Assembly: GCA_017848965.1 (NCBI GenBank)
Contig: JAFIHA010000054.1
Span: 1-64,000, forward strand
Reading direction: 5' to 3'
DNA: 64,000 nt
DNA from: Dechloromonas aromatica (nom. nud.)
GTDB lineage: Bacteria; Pseudomonadota; Gammaproteobacteria; Burkholderiales; Rhodocyclaceae
Below are positions 26,881 to 36,691 of this stretch, piece after piece (positions within the stretch are counted from its first letter, which is position 1; the number at the start of each line of letters is the position of its first letter). The notes below the pieces were generated by a model. It did no database searches and was not told the origin of the DNA. It saw only the letters and a program-made list of their open reading frames with translations. The position numbers were made by a program, and so were the translations under genes.

Positions 26881-27666
26881 ATGCTGAGCCTGAGCACGGC
26901 GCAGATCGATGCCTGGATCGTCTTCTACGCCTACCCGCTGGCCCGCACGCTCGGCCTGATCGCCACCGTTCCCCTGTGGAGCACCGCCGGCATTCCGCGC
27001 CGGACGCGCCTGATCCTCGGACTCGCCATCGCCGTCGCCATCGCGCCGGTGCTGCCGGCGATGCCGACGGTGCAACCCGGCTCGCTCGCCGGCCTGTGGA
27101 TACTGGCGCAGCAGATGCTGATCGGCATCGCCATGGGCTTTGCCGCCCGCGTCGTCTTTGCCGCGGTAGACATGGCCGGCACCTACATGGGCTTCCAGAT
27201 GGGCCTCGGCTTCGCCACCTTCTACGATCCGCTGGAAGGCGCCCAGACGCCGGTGCTTTCGGAGTTCATCGGACTGCTGTCGCTGCTCCTGTTCATGGCG
27301 CTGGACGGCCACCTGCTGTTCGTTTCCACCCTGGCCCGCAGTTTCGAGCTGATCCCGGTGGCGCCGGAAGCCTTGTCACCCAATAGCTGGCGCAACCTGT
27401 CCGAACTCGGCGGCAAGATCTTTTCCGCCGGCCTGCTGCTCTGCCTTCCGGTCTTGATCGCGCTGATGATCACCAACATCGCCCTCGGCGTGCTGAGCAA
27501 GGCTGCGCCGCAACTCAACCTGCTGGCCCTCGGTTTCCCGCTGACGCTGATCGGCGGTTTCGTGGTGATCGGTCTGAGCCTGCGCTATCTTGCCGTTCCA
27601 TTTCAGGAACTCTACGACTTCGCGATCCGGGCGATGCTGGAATTCGCCCAGCCGGCGCTTCAGTAG
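26881..27666 (+). CDS. fliR: Flagellar export gate protein FliR
   Basis: 261 aa from the ATG at 26881. Multiple membrane helices, with MGFQMGLGFATFYDPLEGAQ, PVLSEFIGLLSLLLFMALDG and LLLCLPVLIALMITNIALGV. Completes the FliPQR pore. Its end overlaps the convergent lipoprotein gene by 7 bases, with no terminator visible between. Confidence 0.96.
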   Translation: MLSLSTAQIDAWIVFYAYPLARTLGLIATVPLWSTAGIPRRTRLILGLAIAVAIAPVLPAMPTVQPGSLAGLWILAQQMLIGIAMGFAARVVFAAVDMAGTYMGFQMGLGFATFYDPLEGAQTPVLSEFIGLLSLLLFMALDGHLLFVSTLARSFELIPVAPEALSPNSWRNLSELGGKIFSAGLLLCLPVLIALMITNIALGVLSKAAPQLNLLALGFPLTLIGGFVVIGLSLRYLAVPFQELYDFAIRAMLEFAQPALQ

Positions 27667-28103
27667 GCGCCGTTCAACGCAAAGGAGTCGGCGGTTTCGC
27701 CCTTGACCAGGCGGATCGTTCCCTCGGCGACGCGCTGGGCGATCGGCGTCTGCGATTCGATGCCTTCGCTGTAGCTGGCGATCTGGTAAGCGACAAAGCC
27801 ATTCTCTTCCTGCAACTGCCGCGCCCGTCGCTTGAGCACCTGCAAGGCCTCGCCCGAGCCACCGGTGTGGAAGCGCTTCATCTTCATCGACAAGCGGTAG
27901 CTGTCGTCGGCAAGCTTGGCTTCCTCGATCTCCCAGTTCGGCGCCAGCGGATCGTAGATCAGGTAAACCGCGGCGGCGGCGGCGAGCGCCATGCCGAGCT
28001 TGACGTTGGTGTTGGCGGCCAGCGAGAAGGTGCCGGTGCCCGCCGTGCTGCAGCCGCCGAGGGCGACGCAACAGGCCGCGACGAGGAGGATCGAAGGTTT
28101 CAC
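27660..28103 (-). CDS. Small lipoprotein at the end of the flg operon
   Basis: 147 aa. Signal peptide with lipobox (VAACCVALGGC, Cys at residue 18), then a short hydrophobic stretch (LGMALAAAAAVYLIYDPLAP) and a mixed alpha/beta domain (YRLSMKMKRFHTGGSGEALQ, then LKRRARQLQEENGFVAYQIA). I do not recognise the family. Its start overlaps the flgL stop (ATGA), so it is co-translated with the hook-filament junction protein. An envelope-associated accessory role for the flagellum is inference only. Confidence 0.7.
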   Translation of the reverse strand: MKPSILLVAACCVALGGCSTAGTGTFSLAANTNVKLGMALAAAAAVYLIYDPLAPNWEIEEAKLADDSYRLSMKMKRFHTGGSGEALQVLKRRARQLQEENGFVAYQIASYSEGIESQTPIAQRVAEGTIRLVKGETADSFALNGAY

Positions 28104-29020
28104 AGGATACTGAACAGACTCATCTGGCTGGATTGCTTGAAGGTCAACTGCGCCGCCTGCAACTGGAACTGCAGTTGCGAGAACTGGGAGATGGCCGCGG
28201 TGTAATCGACTTCCTGCAGGTCCTGAAGGCGGGTGGCGTACTGCAGGTCGAAATCCTTGCTCGCCACCTTCAGGTCGTCTAGCGTGTTGAGTCGGGTGCC
28301 GACCGAAGCGATGCGGTTCGCCACATGGTCGATGGAAACGCTCAATTGATCCTGCAACTGCGCCCGCGTCGTTTCGTCGAAAGGAACGCCGCTGGTCGGA
28401 TCGAAGATGTCGATCAGGTTCTGGACCGTCTCGAAGATCGAACTGCCGGTCTGGTTGCCCTGGGCATCCTTGACCTGCATGAAGACATCGAAACCGTTGT
28501 GTCCCATCTCCATGACGTTCGACGACGACACCCGAAGCTGCTGCTGCCCCTGGTCGCCGGCATAGGCGATACCGCTGCCGGAGGCTGTGAACGGCTTGGT
28601 CGACGACATGGTGCCGCTGTAGATGTAATTGCCGGTCCCGTCCTTGGCGTTGGCCAGGGTCAGGACGTTCTGCAACAGCTCCTCGAGTTCGGGAACCAAC
28701 GCCGCCCGTTGCTCGTCCCCCTTGCCCTTGCCGGTGGCGGCGAGCTCGTAGATCCGGGCCAGGCCATCCTCGAGGTTGGTGAGGTTGGCTTCCATGTACG
28801 ACAGTCGCGAGACCGCCGTGTCCTGGTTGCTGATGTACTGGTTGTTGATCGACTGCGACTGGCTGACCTGCTGGGCTTCCCAGGCGCCGATCGGGTCGTC
28901 GGACGGGGTCAGGATACGGCGCCCGGTCGACATCTGATTCTGCAGCTTGAACAAATCGGACTGCAAATCCTGCAGCCCCTGCGTTCCGGTGCCGAAGAGC
29001 ATCGAGGTACTTATGCGCAT
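28100..29020 (-). CDS. flgL: Hook-filament junction protein FlgL
   Basis: 306 aa. Flagellin-like N-terminus (RISTSMLFGTGTQGLQDLQS, then QMSTGRRILTPSDDPIGAWE) and C-terminal helix (VDYTAAISQFSQLQFQLQAA). Second junction protein (HAP3). Starts 11 bases after flgK. Confidence 0.96.
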   Translation of the reverse strand: MRISTSMLFGTGTQGLQDLQSDLFKLQNQMSTGRRILTPSDDPIGAWEAQQVSQSQSINNQYISNQDTAVSRLSYMEANLTNLEDGLARIYELAATGKGKGDEQRAALVPELEELLQNVLTLANAKDGTGNYIYSGTMSSTKPFTASGSGIAYAGDQGQQQLRVSSSNVMEMGHNGFDVFMQVKDAQGNQTGSSIFETVQNLIDIFDPTSGVPFDETTRAQLQDQLSVSIDHVANRIASVGTRLNTLDDLKVASKDFDLQYATRLQDLQEVDYTAAISQFSQLQFQLQAAQLTFKQSSQMSLFSIL

Positions 29021-29031
29021 TTTGCTCTCCC

Positions 29032-31044
29032 TTAGGATTTGAGCGACAGCAAGGTGTCGAACAGGGTGGTGCCGACCGACAGAATCTTGGCTGCCGCCTG
29101 GTAAGCCTGCTGGTACTTGATCAGGTTGGCCGCTTCTTCATCGAGATTGACCGCCGACAGCGAATCGCGTGACGCCGTTGCCTGATCGAGAACGGCGGTT
29201 TGCGCATCCATGCGGATTTTCGCCTCGCTGGTCTGGATCCCGTTGTCGGCGACGAGTTTGGAATAGGTCGACTGATAGCTGGCGGTGCCGCCGGACATCG
29301 TCTTCGTCGTCTGCAGGTTGGCCAGTTGCAGCACGTTACGGCCGTCCTGCACGCCGTCGGTGTTGCGCGCGAAGGTGAACTGGTCGCCAACCGCCGGCGT
29401 ACCGCTGACGGAGAACGACATCCCGGAAAATTCGATGTTATCGAGCGCCTTCCCCGCGTTGTTCAGCGGAATGCTGCCGCTGCCGGTGACCGCCGTACCG
29501 TCGGCGTAAGTCGCGGTCCAGCTGCCGGTCGCTCCGTCCAGCGAGGTTGCCGACGCCGTCAGCGTTTGCGGCAGCGAAGCGGCCGAGTAGCCGACGCCGA
29601 CACTGCCCTGGCCGATCAGCATGTTGCCGGTATTGGCCTGCGCCTGACTGACCCGCACCGGTGCCGCCGCCGCGATCAGCTTGGGATCGGCAACGATCTT
29701 GCTGTTGACGGCGAGGCTGTCGATGCTGTTGCTGTAAGGCTTGACGACGAAACGATCGCCTTCGGCGCCAACCGCGTTGATGTCGAAGCTGAGCCCTTCG
29801 TCGGGCAGGGAAACCGTACCGCTGCCACTGCCGGTGGCGACGACCTCGTTGTCGCTCAGGCGGGTGATCGTATATGCGCCGGCGGCGCCGAATTTCACCT
29901 GGTAATCGGACAGTTTGAGATTGGTGTAAAAACCGCCGTCGTTGGCCGTACTGGCATTCGCCTGCGGCGCCAGGAAACTGACGGCGATAGCGCCACTGCC
30001 GGTATTCTTGGCATTGGCCAGCACACTCGGCGTGCCCAGCGTGAAGAAGTCGCTTTGCAAGCTGCCACCGTCGGCGGCGATGTTACCCAGCATGTCCTGG
30101 CCCAGCGCGTGCTGGGCATTGAAAGTCAGCGCCAGCGAAGTGGCGATCATGCCCAGTTCCGCCTTCGTCTTGTCGAGCGAACCACTGCGGAATTCGAGCA
30201 GCCCGCCGAGTTCACCGCCGACGATCGACGACTCGGGCAACTCCAGCGAGACGTTCTTGCCCTGCAGACCGACCACGGTCCGCGACGCATCCGCCTGTGA
30301 AGGCTGTGCGGTCAAGGTCATCGCGCTGGTTCCAACCACCAGTTGCTGACCGTTGCCGAAAAAGAGGTTGACCGAACCATCGCCATTGTCGGTTGGGGTG
30401 ACCTTGATCAGCTTGTTCAATTCGTTGATCACCTGGTCGCGCTGGTCCAGTAAATCGTTGGCCGGCTGCCCGTAGGCGCCCTGCGCCGCGACGATGCGCT
30501 GGTTGAAGGAAGCGATTTCCTTGGCGTAGCTGTTGATCGTCGTAACCGCATTCTCGATCCGACTGTTGATCTGCTCGGACATGTCCGAAAGACGGGTGTT
30601 CAGCAGATCGAAGCGGGAAACCAGAGTCTGGGCGGAACTGACCATCGACTGCCGGGCCGGCGCCGACGACGGATCGGAAGCCACCGACTGCACACCGGTA
30701 AAGAAGCTCTGCAAGGCCGGCGACAGACCAGCGCTGGAATCTGCAAACAGGTTGTCGATCTGCGATAGCTGGGTGTGCAGTGCTTCGAGTTCGCCGACAC
30801 TGGACTGCGCGGAATTGACATGACCGGACAGGTAATTGTCGTACATCCGCTTGACCGTGTTGATCTCGACGCCCTGGCCGATAGCGCCCTGCCCGGTGTA
30901 CACCGCGCCGCTCGTCGACTGCACCGTCATCTGGCGCGAATAGCCGGCGGTGTTCGCGTTGACGATATTGTGCTCGGTCGCCAGCAGACCCATTTGCGAC
31001 ACCTTGATGCCGCTGACGCCGATACTGAAAAGTCCTGTTGCCAT
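29032..31044 (-). CDS. flgK: Hook-filament junction protein FlgK
   Basis: 670 aa. N-terminal rod/hook motif (LLATEHNIVNANTAGYSRQM) and C-terminal D0 helix (AVNLDEEAANLIKYQQAYQA, then AAKILSVGTTLFDTLLSL). The central region is large for the family. Ribosome site AGAGGTG. A sigma-28-like box lies directly upstream. Confidence 0.96.
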   Translation of the reverse strand: MATGLFSIGVSGIKVSQMGLLATEHNIVNANTAGYSRQMTVQSTSGAVYTGQGAIGQGVEINTVKRMYDNYLSGHVNSAQSSVGELEALHTQLSQIDNLFADSSAGLSPALQSFFTGVQSVASDPSSAPARQSMVSSAQTLVSRFDLLNTRLSDMSEQINSRIENAVTTINSYAKEIASFNQRIVAAQGAYGQPANDLLDQRDQVINELNKLIKVTPTDNGDGSVNLFFGNGQQLVVGTSAMTLTAQPSQADASRTVVGLQGKNVSLELPESSIVGGELGGLLEFRSGSLDKTKAELGMIATSLALTFNAQHALGQDMLGNIAADGGSLQSDFFTLGTPSVLANAKNTGSGAIAVSFLAPQANASTANDGGFYTNLKLSDYQVKFGAAGAYTITRLSDNEVVATGSGSGTVSLPDEGLSFDINAVGAEGDRFVVKPYSNSIDSLAVNSKIVADPKLIAAAAPVRVSQAQANTGNMLIGQGSVGVGYSAASLPQTLTASATSLDGATGSWTATYADGTAVTGSGSIPLNNAGKALDNIEFSGMSFSVSGTPAVGDQFTFARNTDGVQDGRNVLQLANLQTTKTMSGGTASYQSTYSKLVADNGIQTSEAKIRMDAQTAVLDQATASRDSLSAVNLDEEAANLIKYQQAYQAAAKILSVGTTLFDTLLSLKS

Positions 31045-31062
31045 CTTTCACCTCTAGGAAGG

Positions 31063-31089
31063 TCTACGGCCTCCCGACCAGAAAGTTAA
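31063..31089 (-). promoter_or_regulatory. Possible sigma-28 promoter of flgKL
   Basis: On the minus strand TTAACTTT, 11 bases, GCCGTAGA, against TAAAGTTT-N11-GCCGATAA: 6 of 8 and 5 of 8 matches with exact spacing. Lies between flgJ and flgK, giving a very short leader of about 12 nt. Confidence 0.4.
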
Positions 31090-31097
31090 GGCGGGTA

Positions 31098-32060
31098 TCA
31101 ACCGATCAGTGCTTGCCGGAGCGTCGGACCGTTGATGATGCTGGCCAGCTTCTCGGCGTATTTGGGATCGGTGGCATAGCCTGCCGCCTGCAACCTTCTC
31201 GCAAACTCCGTGCCATCCTGGGTGCCAATGACACCACCGTAACGCGAAGAATTGCGCAGCAGGCCGGCGTAATCGCGGAAGGCCTCGGCGTAGGACGAAT
31301 AAGCCCGGAAATTCTCGACGACCTGTTGCGGCTTGCCGTCAACGTACTCGGTCGTCGTCACCGCCACGCTATCGCCGGTCCAGCCGGCCCCGGCCTTGAT
31401 GCCGAAGAGGTTGTACGAGGAAGTCCCGTCCGCCTTGCGGATCTCGTTCTTGCCCCAGCCGCTCTCGAGCGCCGACTGGGCCACCAGGAACTGCGGCGGG
31501 ATGCCGGTGGCGCGGGAAGCCTCGACCGCATGCGGCCAGACCTGACTGACGAATTCCTTGGGCGTCGTCGCTGCCGTCGCCTTGCTGCCGGACGCGGCCG
31601 CGCTGCTGGCAGCTGGCGCCGGATAGGCCGCCGAGGTCGGCAGGCGGCTCGGCACTTCGAGATACTGCAGATTCGTCGCCGCCGGCAAGTCCTTGCCGGC
31701 AAGGATTGCCGACAGATCGTCGCCGGCTGCCGCGCCGTCGGTCGGCGCGTACTGACGGCCCAGTTGCTGTTCGATCAGCCGCGCGAAGCCGACACCATTA
31801 CCGGACGACGCCATGTTCTGGGCCATCTGCTGATCGAGCAGGCTGTTGTAGAAACGTGTCTGGTCACTTTGCAGCAAGCCGTCGCTGGGTACGGTATCGC
31901 GCATGCTCTTGAGGACCATCTGCAGGAACAGGGTCTCGAATTGCTGCGCCGCCGCCTTCAGGCCGGCCTGCGGGTCCTTGCGCAACTGCTCGCGCAGGTC
32001 CTGCGTCGCTCCCACATCGAAAACCGCGCGATTGGGCGTGTTCTGAACCTTGATCGACAT
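31098..32060 (-). CDS. flgJ: FlgJ: rod cap fused to peptidoglycan hydrolase
   Basis: 320 aa with two domains. Rod-binding at residues 20-120 (AAAQQFETLFLQMVLKSMRD). A muramidase/glucosaminidase domain at about 160-320 (FVSQVWPHAVEASRATGIPP, then AQSALESGWGKNE with the catalytic Glu). It cuts peptidoglycan so that the rod can pass and caps rod growth. Confidence 0.95.
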   Translation of the reverse strand: MSIKVQNTPNRAVFDVGATQDLREQLRKDPQAGLKAAAQQFETLFLQMVLKSMRDTVPSDGLLQSDQTRFYNSLLDQQMAQNMASSGNGVGFARLIEQQLGRQYAPTDGAAAGDDLSAILAGKDLPAATNLQYLEVPSRLPTSAAYPAPAASSAAASGSKATAATTPKEFVSQVWPHAVEASRATGIPPQFLVAQSALESGWGKNEIRKADGTSSYNLFGIKAGAGWTGDSVAVTTTEYVDGKPQQVVENFRAYSSYAEAFRDYAGLLRNSSRYGGVIGTQDGTEFARRLQAAGYATDPKYAEKLASIINGPTLRQALIG

Positions 32061-32069
32061 GGCGGCGAC

Positions 32070-33158
32070 TCAGATCACTTCCAGTTCGGCACGTAGCGCG
32101 CCGGCCGCCTTCATCGCCTGGAGAATGGCCAGCAAGTCCATCGGATTGGCGCCCAGCGCGTTGAGCGCCTTGACCACGTCGGCCAGGCTGGTGCCGGCCT
32201 TGACGCTGACCAGGCTGCCGGCATCCTGATTGACCTGAATATCCGGACTGCCGCCGCCGGCGCCATCGACCACCACCGACAGGTTGCCGTGCGCCACCGC
32301 GCAAGGCAGCAGGGCGACTCGCTGATTCATGACCACCGAACCGGTACGCGGATTGACGACGACCTTGGCCTGCGCCGTTGCCGCGCGCACTTCGAGATTT
32401 TCCACGCGGCCGAGAAAAGCCACCCGCGCATCGGCGCTTTCCGGGGCACGCAGGGCAATGCGGCGACCATCGATGGCCTGCGCCGTCCCGGCGCCCATCG
32501 CCTTGTTGATCGCTTCGACCATGCTCATCGCTGTGCCGAAATCGCTTTCCGCCAGTTCGTAATAAACGAAACCACCCTGGCCGAGCGCCGTCGCCACGGC
32601 GCGTTCGACCGTCGCCCCGCCAGGAATCCGGCCCGCCGACAGATGGTTGACCGTAACGCTGGCGCCGCCGGCACCGGCGCCGACACCGCCGACCATGACG
32701 CTGCCCTGGGCCATCCCGTAAATTTGCCCGTCGGCGCCCTTGAGCGGTGTCAGCAGCAAGGTGCCGCCGCGCAGGCTCTTGGCGTTGCCCATCGACGACA
32801 CCGTGACATCGATCGTCTGCCCGGGCTTGGCAAAAGGTGCGAGATTGGCGGTAACCATCACCGCGGCGACGTTCTTCAGTTGCAGCTTGCTGGTCTGATC
32901 GGCGGTCAGATTGACCCCCATCTGCGACAGCATGTTGCCGATGGCCTGCGTCGTGAATGGTGTCTGCGTCGTCTGGTCGCCGGTTCCGTCGAGGCCGACC
33001 ACCAGCCCGTAGCCGATCAACTGGTTGTTGCGCACGCCCTGCAAGGCCGCCAGATCCTTGACCCGCTCGGCCTGCGCCGGCAAGGCGAAGAGCGGGCCGA
33101 GGCAACAGGCAAGCAGCGCCAGGCGCAGATTCCTGGTAGCGGCAGAGAGCAGTTTCAT
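32070..33158 (-). CDS. flgI: Flagellar P-ring protein FlgI
   Basis: 362 aa. Signal peptide (LRLALLACCLGPLFALPAQA), then ERVKDLAALQGVRNNQLIGY and LVVGLDGTGDQTTQTPFTTQ, both family hallmarks. Ends with LNALGANPMDLLAILQAMKA. Forms the bushing in the peptidoglycan layer. Confidence 0.97.
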   Translation of the reverse strand: MKLLSAATRNLRLALLACCLGPLFALPAQAERVKDLAALQGVRNNQLIGYGLVVGLDGTGDQTTQTPFTTQAIGNMLSQMGVNLTADQTSKLQLKNVAAVMVTANLAPFAKPGQTIDVTVSSMGNAKSLRGGTLLLTPLKGADGQIYGMAQGSVMVGGVGAGAGGASVTVNHLSAGRIPGGATVERAVATALGQGGFVYYELAESDFGTAMSMVEAINKAMGAGTAQAIDGRRIALRAPESADARVAFLGRVENLEVRAATAQAKVVVNPRTGSVVMNQRVALLPCAVAHGNLSVVVDGAGGGSPDIQVNQDAGSLVSVKAGTSLADVVKALNALGANPMDLLAILQAMKAAGALRAELEVI

Positions 33159-33182
33159 GAGCGGTTTTCCCCGGCGGACGGA

Positions 33183-33839
33183 CTAGAACGGCAAGACACT
33201 AAGAAAGAAGCGTGCCAGCCAGCCCATGACCTGGCCATCGGCGACCTGCCCGGACGACTTGTACTCGATCCGCGCGTCGGCGATCTTCGCCGAATCGACA
33301 GTGTTGGAAAAATCGACAAAAGAGGGATTGACGACGCCGGAGATGCGGATGAATTCCTGCTCGGCACCGATCGCAATCTGCTTTTCGCCCGATACCAGCA
33401 GGTTGCCGTTGGGCAGTACGTCGATCACGGTGACCGTCAGATTGCCGGTGAACACGGCATTGTTTGCCGCCTCGCCCTTGCCGTTGAAGTTGGTCGAGCT
33501 GGTGGCGGCCATGTCGAGGCCGCTCAGACCGCTGACCGGCATGCCGGCGAAGGCGGTGATGGCCGCCTTCTGGCTGTTGCTGCGGTCAAGCTTGTTGCTG
33601 GCCTTCTTCGACGCCGAGGTGTTCTCGGTGATGCGGACGGTAATCGTGTCGCCGACGAAGCGCGCCCGCCGGTCCTCGAACAGCGGTCGGGCAGCAGCGG
33701 CCTGATAAATGGCGCCGTTGGCCGCTGGCGCCAGTTGCCGCACTTCCGGACGCACCGTCATCGGCTGGTGCACGTTGGTCGGCGGCACGCTGGAACAGGC
33801 GGCGAGCAGGAGACAGGCAAGGGAAACAAGGACTTTCAT
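33183..33839 (-). CDS. flgH: Flagellar L-ring lipoprotein FlgH
   Basis: 218 aa. Lipobox LACLLLAAC near residue 15. Then AAARPLFEDRRARFVGDTIT and VRITENTSASKKASNKLDRS, and late NGNLLVSGEKQIAIGAEQEF. Outer-membrane ring of the basal body. Confidence 0.97.
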   Translation of the reverse strand: MKVLVSLACLLLAACSSVPPTNVHQPMTVRPEVRQLAPAANGAIYQAAAARPLFEDRRARFVGDTITVRITENTSASKKASNKLDRSNSQKAAITAFAGMPVSGLSGLDMAATSSTNFNGKGEAANNAVFTGNLTVTVIDVLPNGNLLVSGEKQIAIGAEQEFIRISGVVNPSFVDFSNTVDSAKIADARIEYKSSGQVADGQVMGWLARFFLSVLPF

Positions 33840-33848
33840 GATTGCACC

Positions 33849-34631
33849 TCACAACTGCGTCAGGCGTCCCAGCATGGCATCGGAAGTGGAAATCACCTTG
33901 GAATTGAGTTCGTAGGCCCGCTGGGTCTGGATCATCGTCACCAGTTCTTCCGCCACGTTGACGTTCGAGGTTTCGACATAGCCCTGGCTGACGACGCCAG
34001 CGCCATTGCTGCCCGGCGTGTTCGGGGTTGGCGCGCCGCTGGCGGCGGTTTCCAGGAAGAGGTTCTGGCCGATGCTCTGCAGGCCGCCCGGATTGACGAA
34101 GGTGGCCACTTGTATCGTGCCGAGTTCGGTGGTTGCCGAACTGCCCGACTGGGTGATGCTGACGATCCCGTCGTTACTGATCGTCAGCGAGGTGGCGTCA
34201 GCCGGGATGGTGATGTTCGGTTGCAGCGGATAGCCCTCGGAGGTGACGATCTGTCCCTGGTTATCCTTCTGGAAAGAACCGTCGCGGGTGTAACCGGTGG
34301 TGCCGTCGGGCAACTGGATCTGGAAGAAACCGGCGCCGTTGATCGAGACATCGAGCGTGTTTTCGGTTTTCTGCAGGTTGCCCTGGGTGAAGATACGCGC
34401 CGTGGACACCGTCCGGGCACCGGTACCGAGCTGCAGACCGGTGGGGATCTGCGTCTGCTGCGAACTCTGCGCCCCCGGCTGGCGGATGTTCTGATAGAGC
34501 AGGTCCTCGAATACCGCGCGGGCGCGCTTGAAGCCGTTGGTGCTGACGTTGGCCAGGTTGTTGGCGATCACGTCGAGCTGGGTCTGCTGAGCATCGAGAC
34601 CGGTCCGGGCTATCCACAGGGAGCGAATCAT
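33849..34631 (-). CDS. flgG: Distal rod protein FlgG
   Basis: 260 aa, the usual length. [20 protein letters not shown], then [20 protein letters not shown], and C-terminal [20 protein letters not shown]. Forms the distal rod. Confidence 0.97.
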   Translation of the reverse strand: MIRSLWIARTGLDAQQTQLDVIANNLANVSTNGFKRARAVFEDLLYQNIRQPGAQSSQQTQIPTGLQLGTGARTVSTARIFTQGNLQKTENTLDVSINGAGFFQIQLPDGTTGYTRDGSFQKDNQGQIVTSEGYPLQPNITIPADATSLTISNDGIVSITQSGSSATTELGTIQVATFVNPGGLQSIGQNLFLETAASGAPTPNTPGSNGAGVVSQGYVETSNVNVAEELVTMIQTQRAYELNSKVISTSDAMLGRLTQL

Positions 34632-34643
34632 CTGGTTTTCCTA

Positions 34644-35387
34644 TCAAGCGCTGAGCGACAGCAACTGGTCGGCGCGCTGTGCGTTCTGGTCTGCGGTCTG
34701 CATCATCTTGATCTGCAGTTCGAATTGCCGGGAAAGGCTGATCAGGTTGACCATCGCGTCGGTCACGTTGACGTTGCTGCCTTCCAGCGTTCCGGAAGCG
34801 ACCCGGACGTTCTCGTCGGCTGGCGCCGGCTGCCCGCTGCGCAGACGGAACAGGCCGTCGTCGCCACGCACCAGTTCACCGTCGCCCGGATTGACCAGCT
34901 TCAGACGACCGACCGGGTTGACGTTGTTCGGCGTGCCGAAGGTGGAAATGATCGAAACCGTGCCGTCGGGCGCGATCTCGATGTTGTTGTCGGGCGGAAT
35001 GGCGATCGGACCACCGTCGCCCATCACGGTATGACCGGACTTGGTCTGCAGTTCGCCATTGACGTTGACGTCGAGGCTGCCGGCCCGGGTATAGGCTTCG
35101 CTGCCATCCGGCAAGCGGACCGCCAGCCAGCCGCTGCCCTGCACCGCGACATCGAGGCTGCGCCCGGTGAACATCAGCGGACCGGCGTCGAAGACGTCGG
35201 CCACCGAAGCATCGACGACGAAGGCGCGAGTCGGCATGGTATTGCCCTGGACCTCGACGGCGCGGAAGCGGTGCTCCTGCGCCTTGAAGCCGATCGTGCT
35301 GGCGTTCGCCAGGTTGTTCGCGGTGCCGGCCTGCTGCATGAAGACATGCTTGGCGCCGGTCATCGCGGTATAGATCAGGCGGTCCAT
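34644..35387 (-). CDS. flgF: Proximal rod protein FlgF
   Basis: 247 aa. DRLIYTAMTGAKHVFMQQAG, then LANASTIGFKAQEHRFRAVE, and C-terminal NVNVTDAMVNLISLSRQFEL. Rod component between MS ring and distal rod. 12 bases before flgG. Confidence 0.96.
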   Translation of the reverse strand: MDRLIYTAMTGAKHVFMQQAGTANNLANASTIGFKAQEHRFRAVEVQGNTMPTRAFVVDASVADVFDAGPLMFTGRSLDVAVQGSGWLAVRLPDGSEAYTRAGSLDVNVNGELQTKSGHTVMGDGGPIAIPPDNNIEIAPDGTVSIISTFGTPNNVNPVGRLKLVNPGDGELVRGDDGLFRLRSGQPAPADENVRVASGTLEGSNVNVTDAMVNLISLSRQFELQIKMMQTADQNAQRADQLLSLSA

Positions 35388-35421
35388 GGCAATTCCGTCA
35401 ATGCAGCCTCAATACCCTCGA

Positions 35422-36678
35422 TCAACGCATGCTGATCAGCGTCTGCAGCAACTGATCCTGGGTCTTGATCGACTGCGCGTTGGCCTGGTAATTCCGTTGC
35501 TGGATGATCATCTGCACCAGTTCCTGGCTCATATCGACGTTCGATTCCTCGATCCGTCCCGAGCTGATCGTGCCGTTCAGGCCCTCACCCGGCGCGGCGA
35601 CTGCAGGACTGCCGGAATCGATCGTCTCGCCCCAGAGGTTGTCGCCCAGCGAGGAAAGACCGTTCGGATTACGGAAGGTGGCAAGGATGACACGACCGAG
35701 TTCGCGCGTCTGACCATTGGTGTAGCTCGCCTGCATGATGCCGTCGGCCGAGATCGAAACACTGGCCACTTCTCCCGGCGGCGAACCGTCCTGAGTCGTT
35801 TCATAAACCGCGGAATCGGCACGCCGCTGCGTGAATTGCGACAGGTCGTAATCGAAGGTCAGGTCGGCAGCACCGGTACCCAGTGTGGCCGAGGGAATGC
35901 TGATCGTCCCTTCCCCACCCGACTCCCAGGCGCCCGTCGTCGAGTCGAAGACGATGTCGCTCTGCGTGGTCGGCGCGCTGTTGTCGAAGGTGGTGTAAAC
36001 CCCCCAGGTATTCGACGTCGTCGGCGCCTCGCGCACGAAATACATGTTCAGGGAATGCTGGTTGCCAAGGCTGTCGTAGACCGCAACCGAAGTTGCGAAA
36101 CTGTAGGAATCCGGATCATTGACATCGAATGGCGAAGTCGCCGGCACTTCGAGCTGCGAGTCGAGGTTGGCGCGCACCGTCACCGCGGCGCCGGTGTTAC
36201 CGGTCGCCTTGGCGGCGATCCCCTGCGGTGGCACGTAGAGCGGGCGCGGGGTCGTCGAACCGATATAGGACACCATGCCGTCGGAACCGACGCTCTGGTA
36301 GCCCATCAAACGCTCGCCGAGCGCCGTCACGACGTAACCGTTCTTGTCGAGGTCGAACTGCCCGTTACGGGTGTAGGCGACCGTGTCGTTGCCGCGCTGG
36401 ATGACGAAGAAGCCGTTGCCGCCGATCGCCATGTCCAGCGAATTGCCGGTTGCAGTGACCGCGCCTTGCGTGAAGCTTTGCCGGACCGCCTGATTGACGC
36501 TGCCCATGCCGACCTGCGCGGAGGTGGAACCACCGCCCATGGCCGATGCGAATGCATCCGCGAACACGGTGCTGCTTGCCTTGAACCCCGCCGTCGCGGC
36601 GTTGGCCACGTTGCTGGAGATCACGTCAAGCGCCCGCGCCGACGAGTTCAGCCCGCTAAGTCCTTGTTGAAATGCCAT
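35422..36678 (-). CDS. flgE: Flagellar hook protein FlgE
   Basis: 418 aa. MAFQQGLSGLNSSARALDVI, then SSNVANAATAGFKASSTVFA, and C-terminal DMSQELVQMIIQQRNYQANA. Hook subunit (universal joint), with normal hook-domain length. Confidence 0.97.
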   Translation of the reverse strand: MAFQQGLSGLNSSARALDVISSNVANAATAGFKASSTVFADAFASAMGGGSTSAQVGMGSVNQAVRQSFTQGAVTATGNSLDMAIGGNGFFVIQRGNDTVAYTRNGQFDLDKNGYVVTALGERLMGYQSVGSDGMVSYIGSTTPRPLYVPPQGIAAKATGNTGAAVTVRANLDSQLEVPATSPFDVNDPDSYSFATSVAVYDSLGNQHSLNMYFVREAPTTSNTWGVYTTFDNSAPTTQSDIVFDSTTGAWESGGEGTISIPSATLGTGAADLTFDYDLSQFTQRRADSAVYETTQDGSPPGEVASVSISADGIMQASYTNGQTRELGRVILATFRNPNGLSSLGDNLWGETIDSGSPAVAAPGEGLNGTISSGRIEESNVDMSQELVQMIIQQRNYQANAQSIKTQDQLLQTLISMR

Positions 36679-36691
36679 GATCTTTCTCCAC

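Noticed and set aside
32289..35435. Very long open frame (over 1000 codons) on the plus strand, antisense to flgI-flgH-flgG-flgF
   Set aside because: High-GC third-position bias opens the opposite frame; the translation is low-complexity R/G/A-rich without domains, and all four minus-strand genes are clear.
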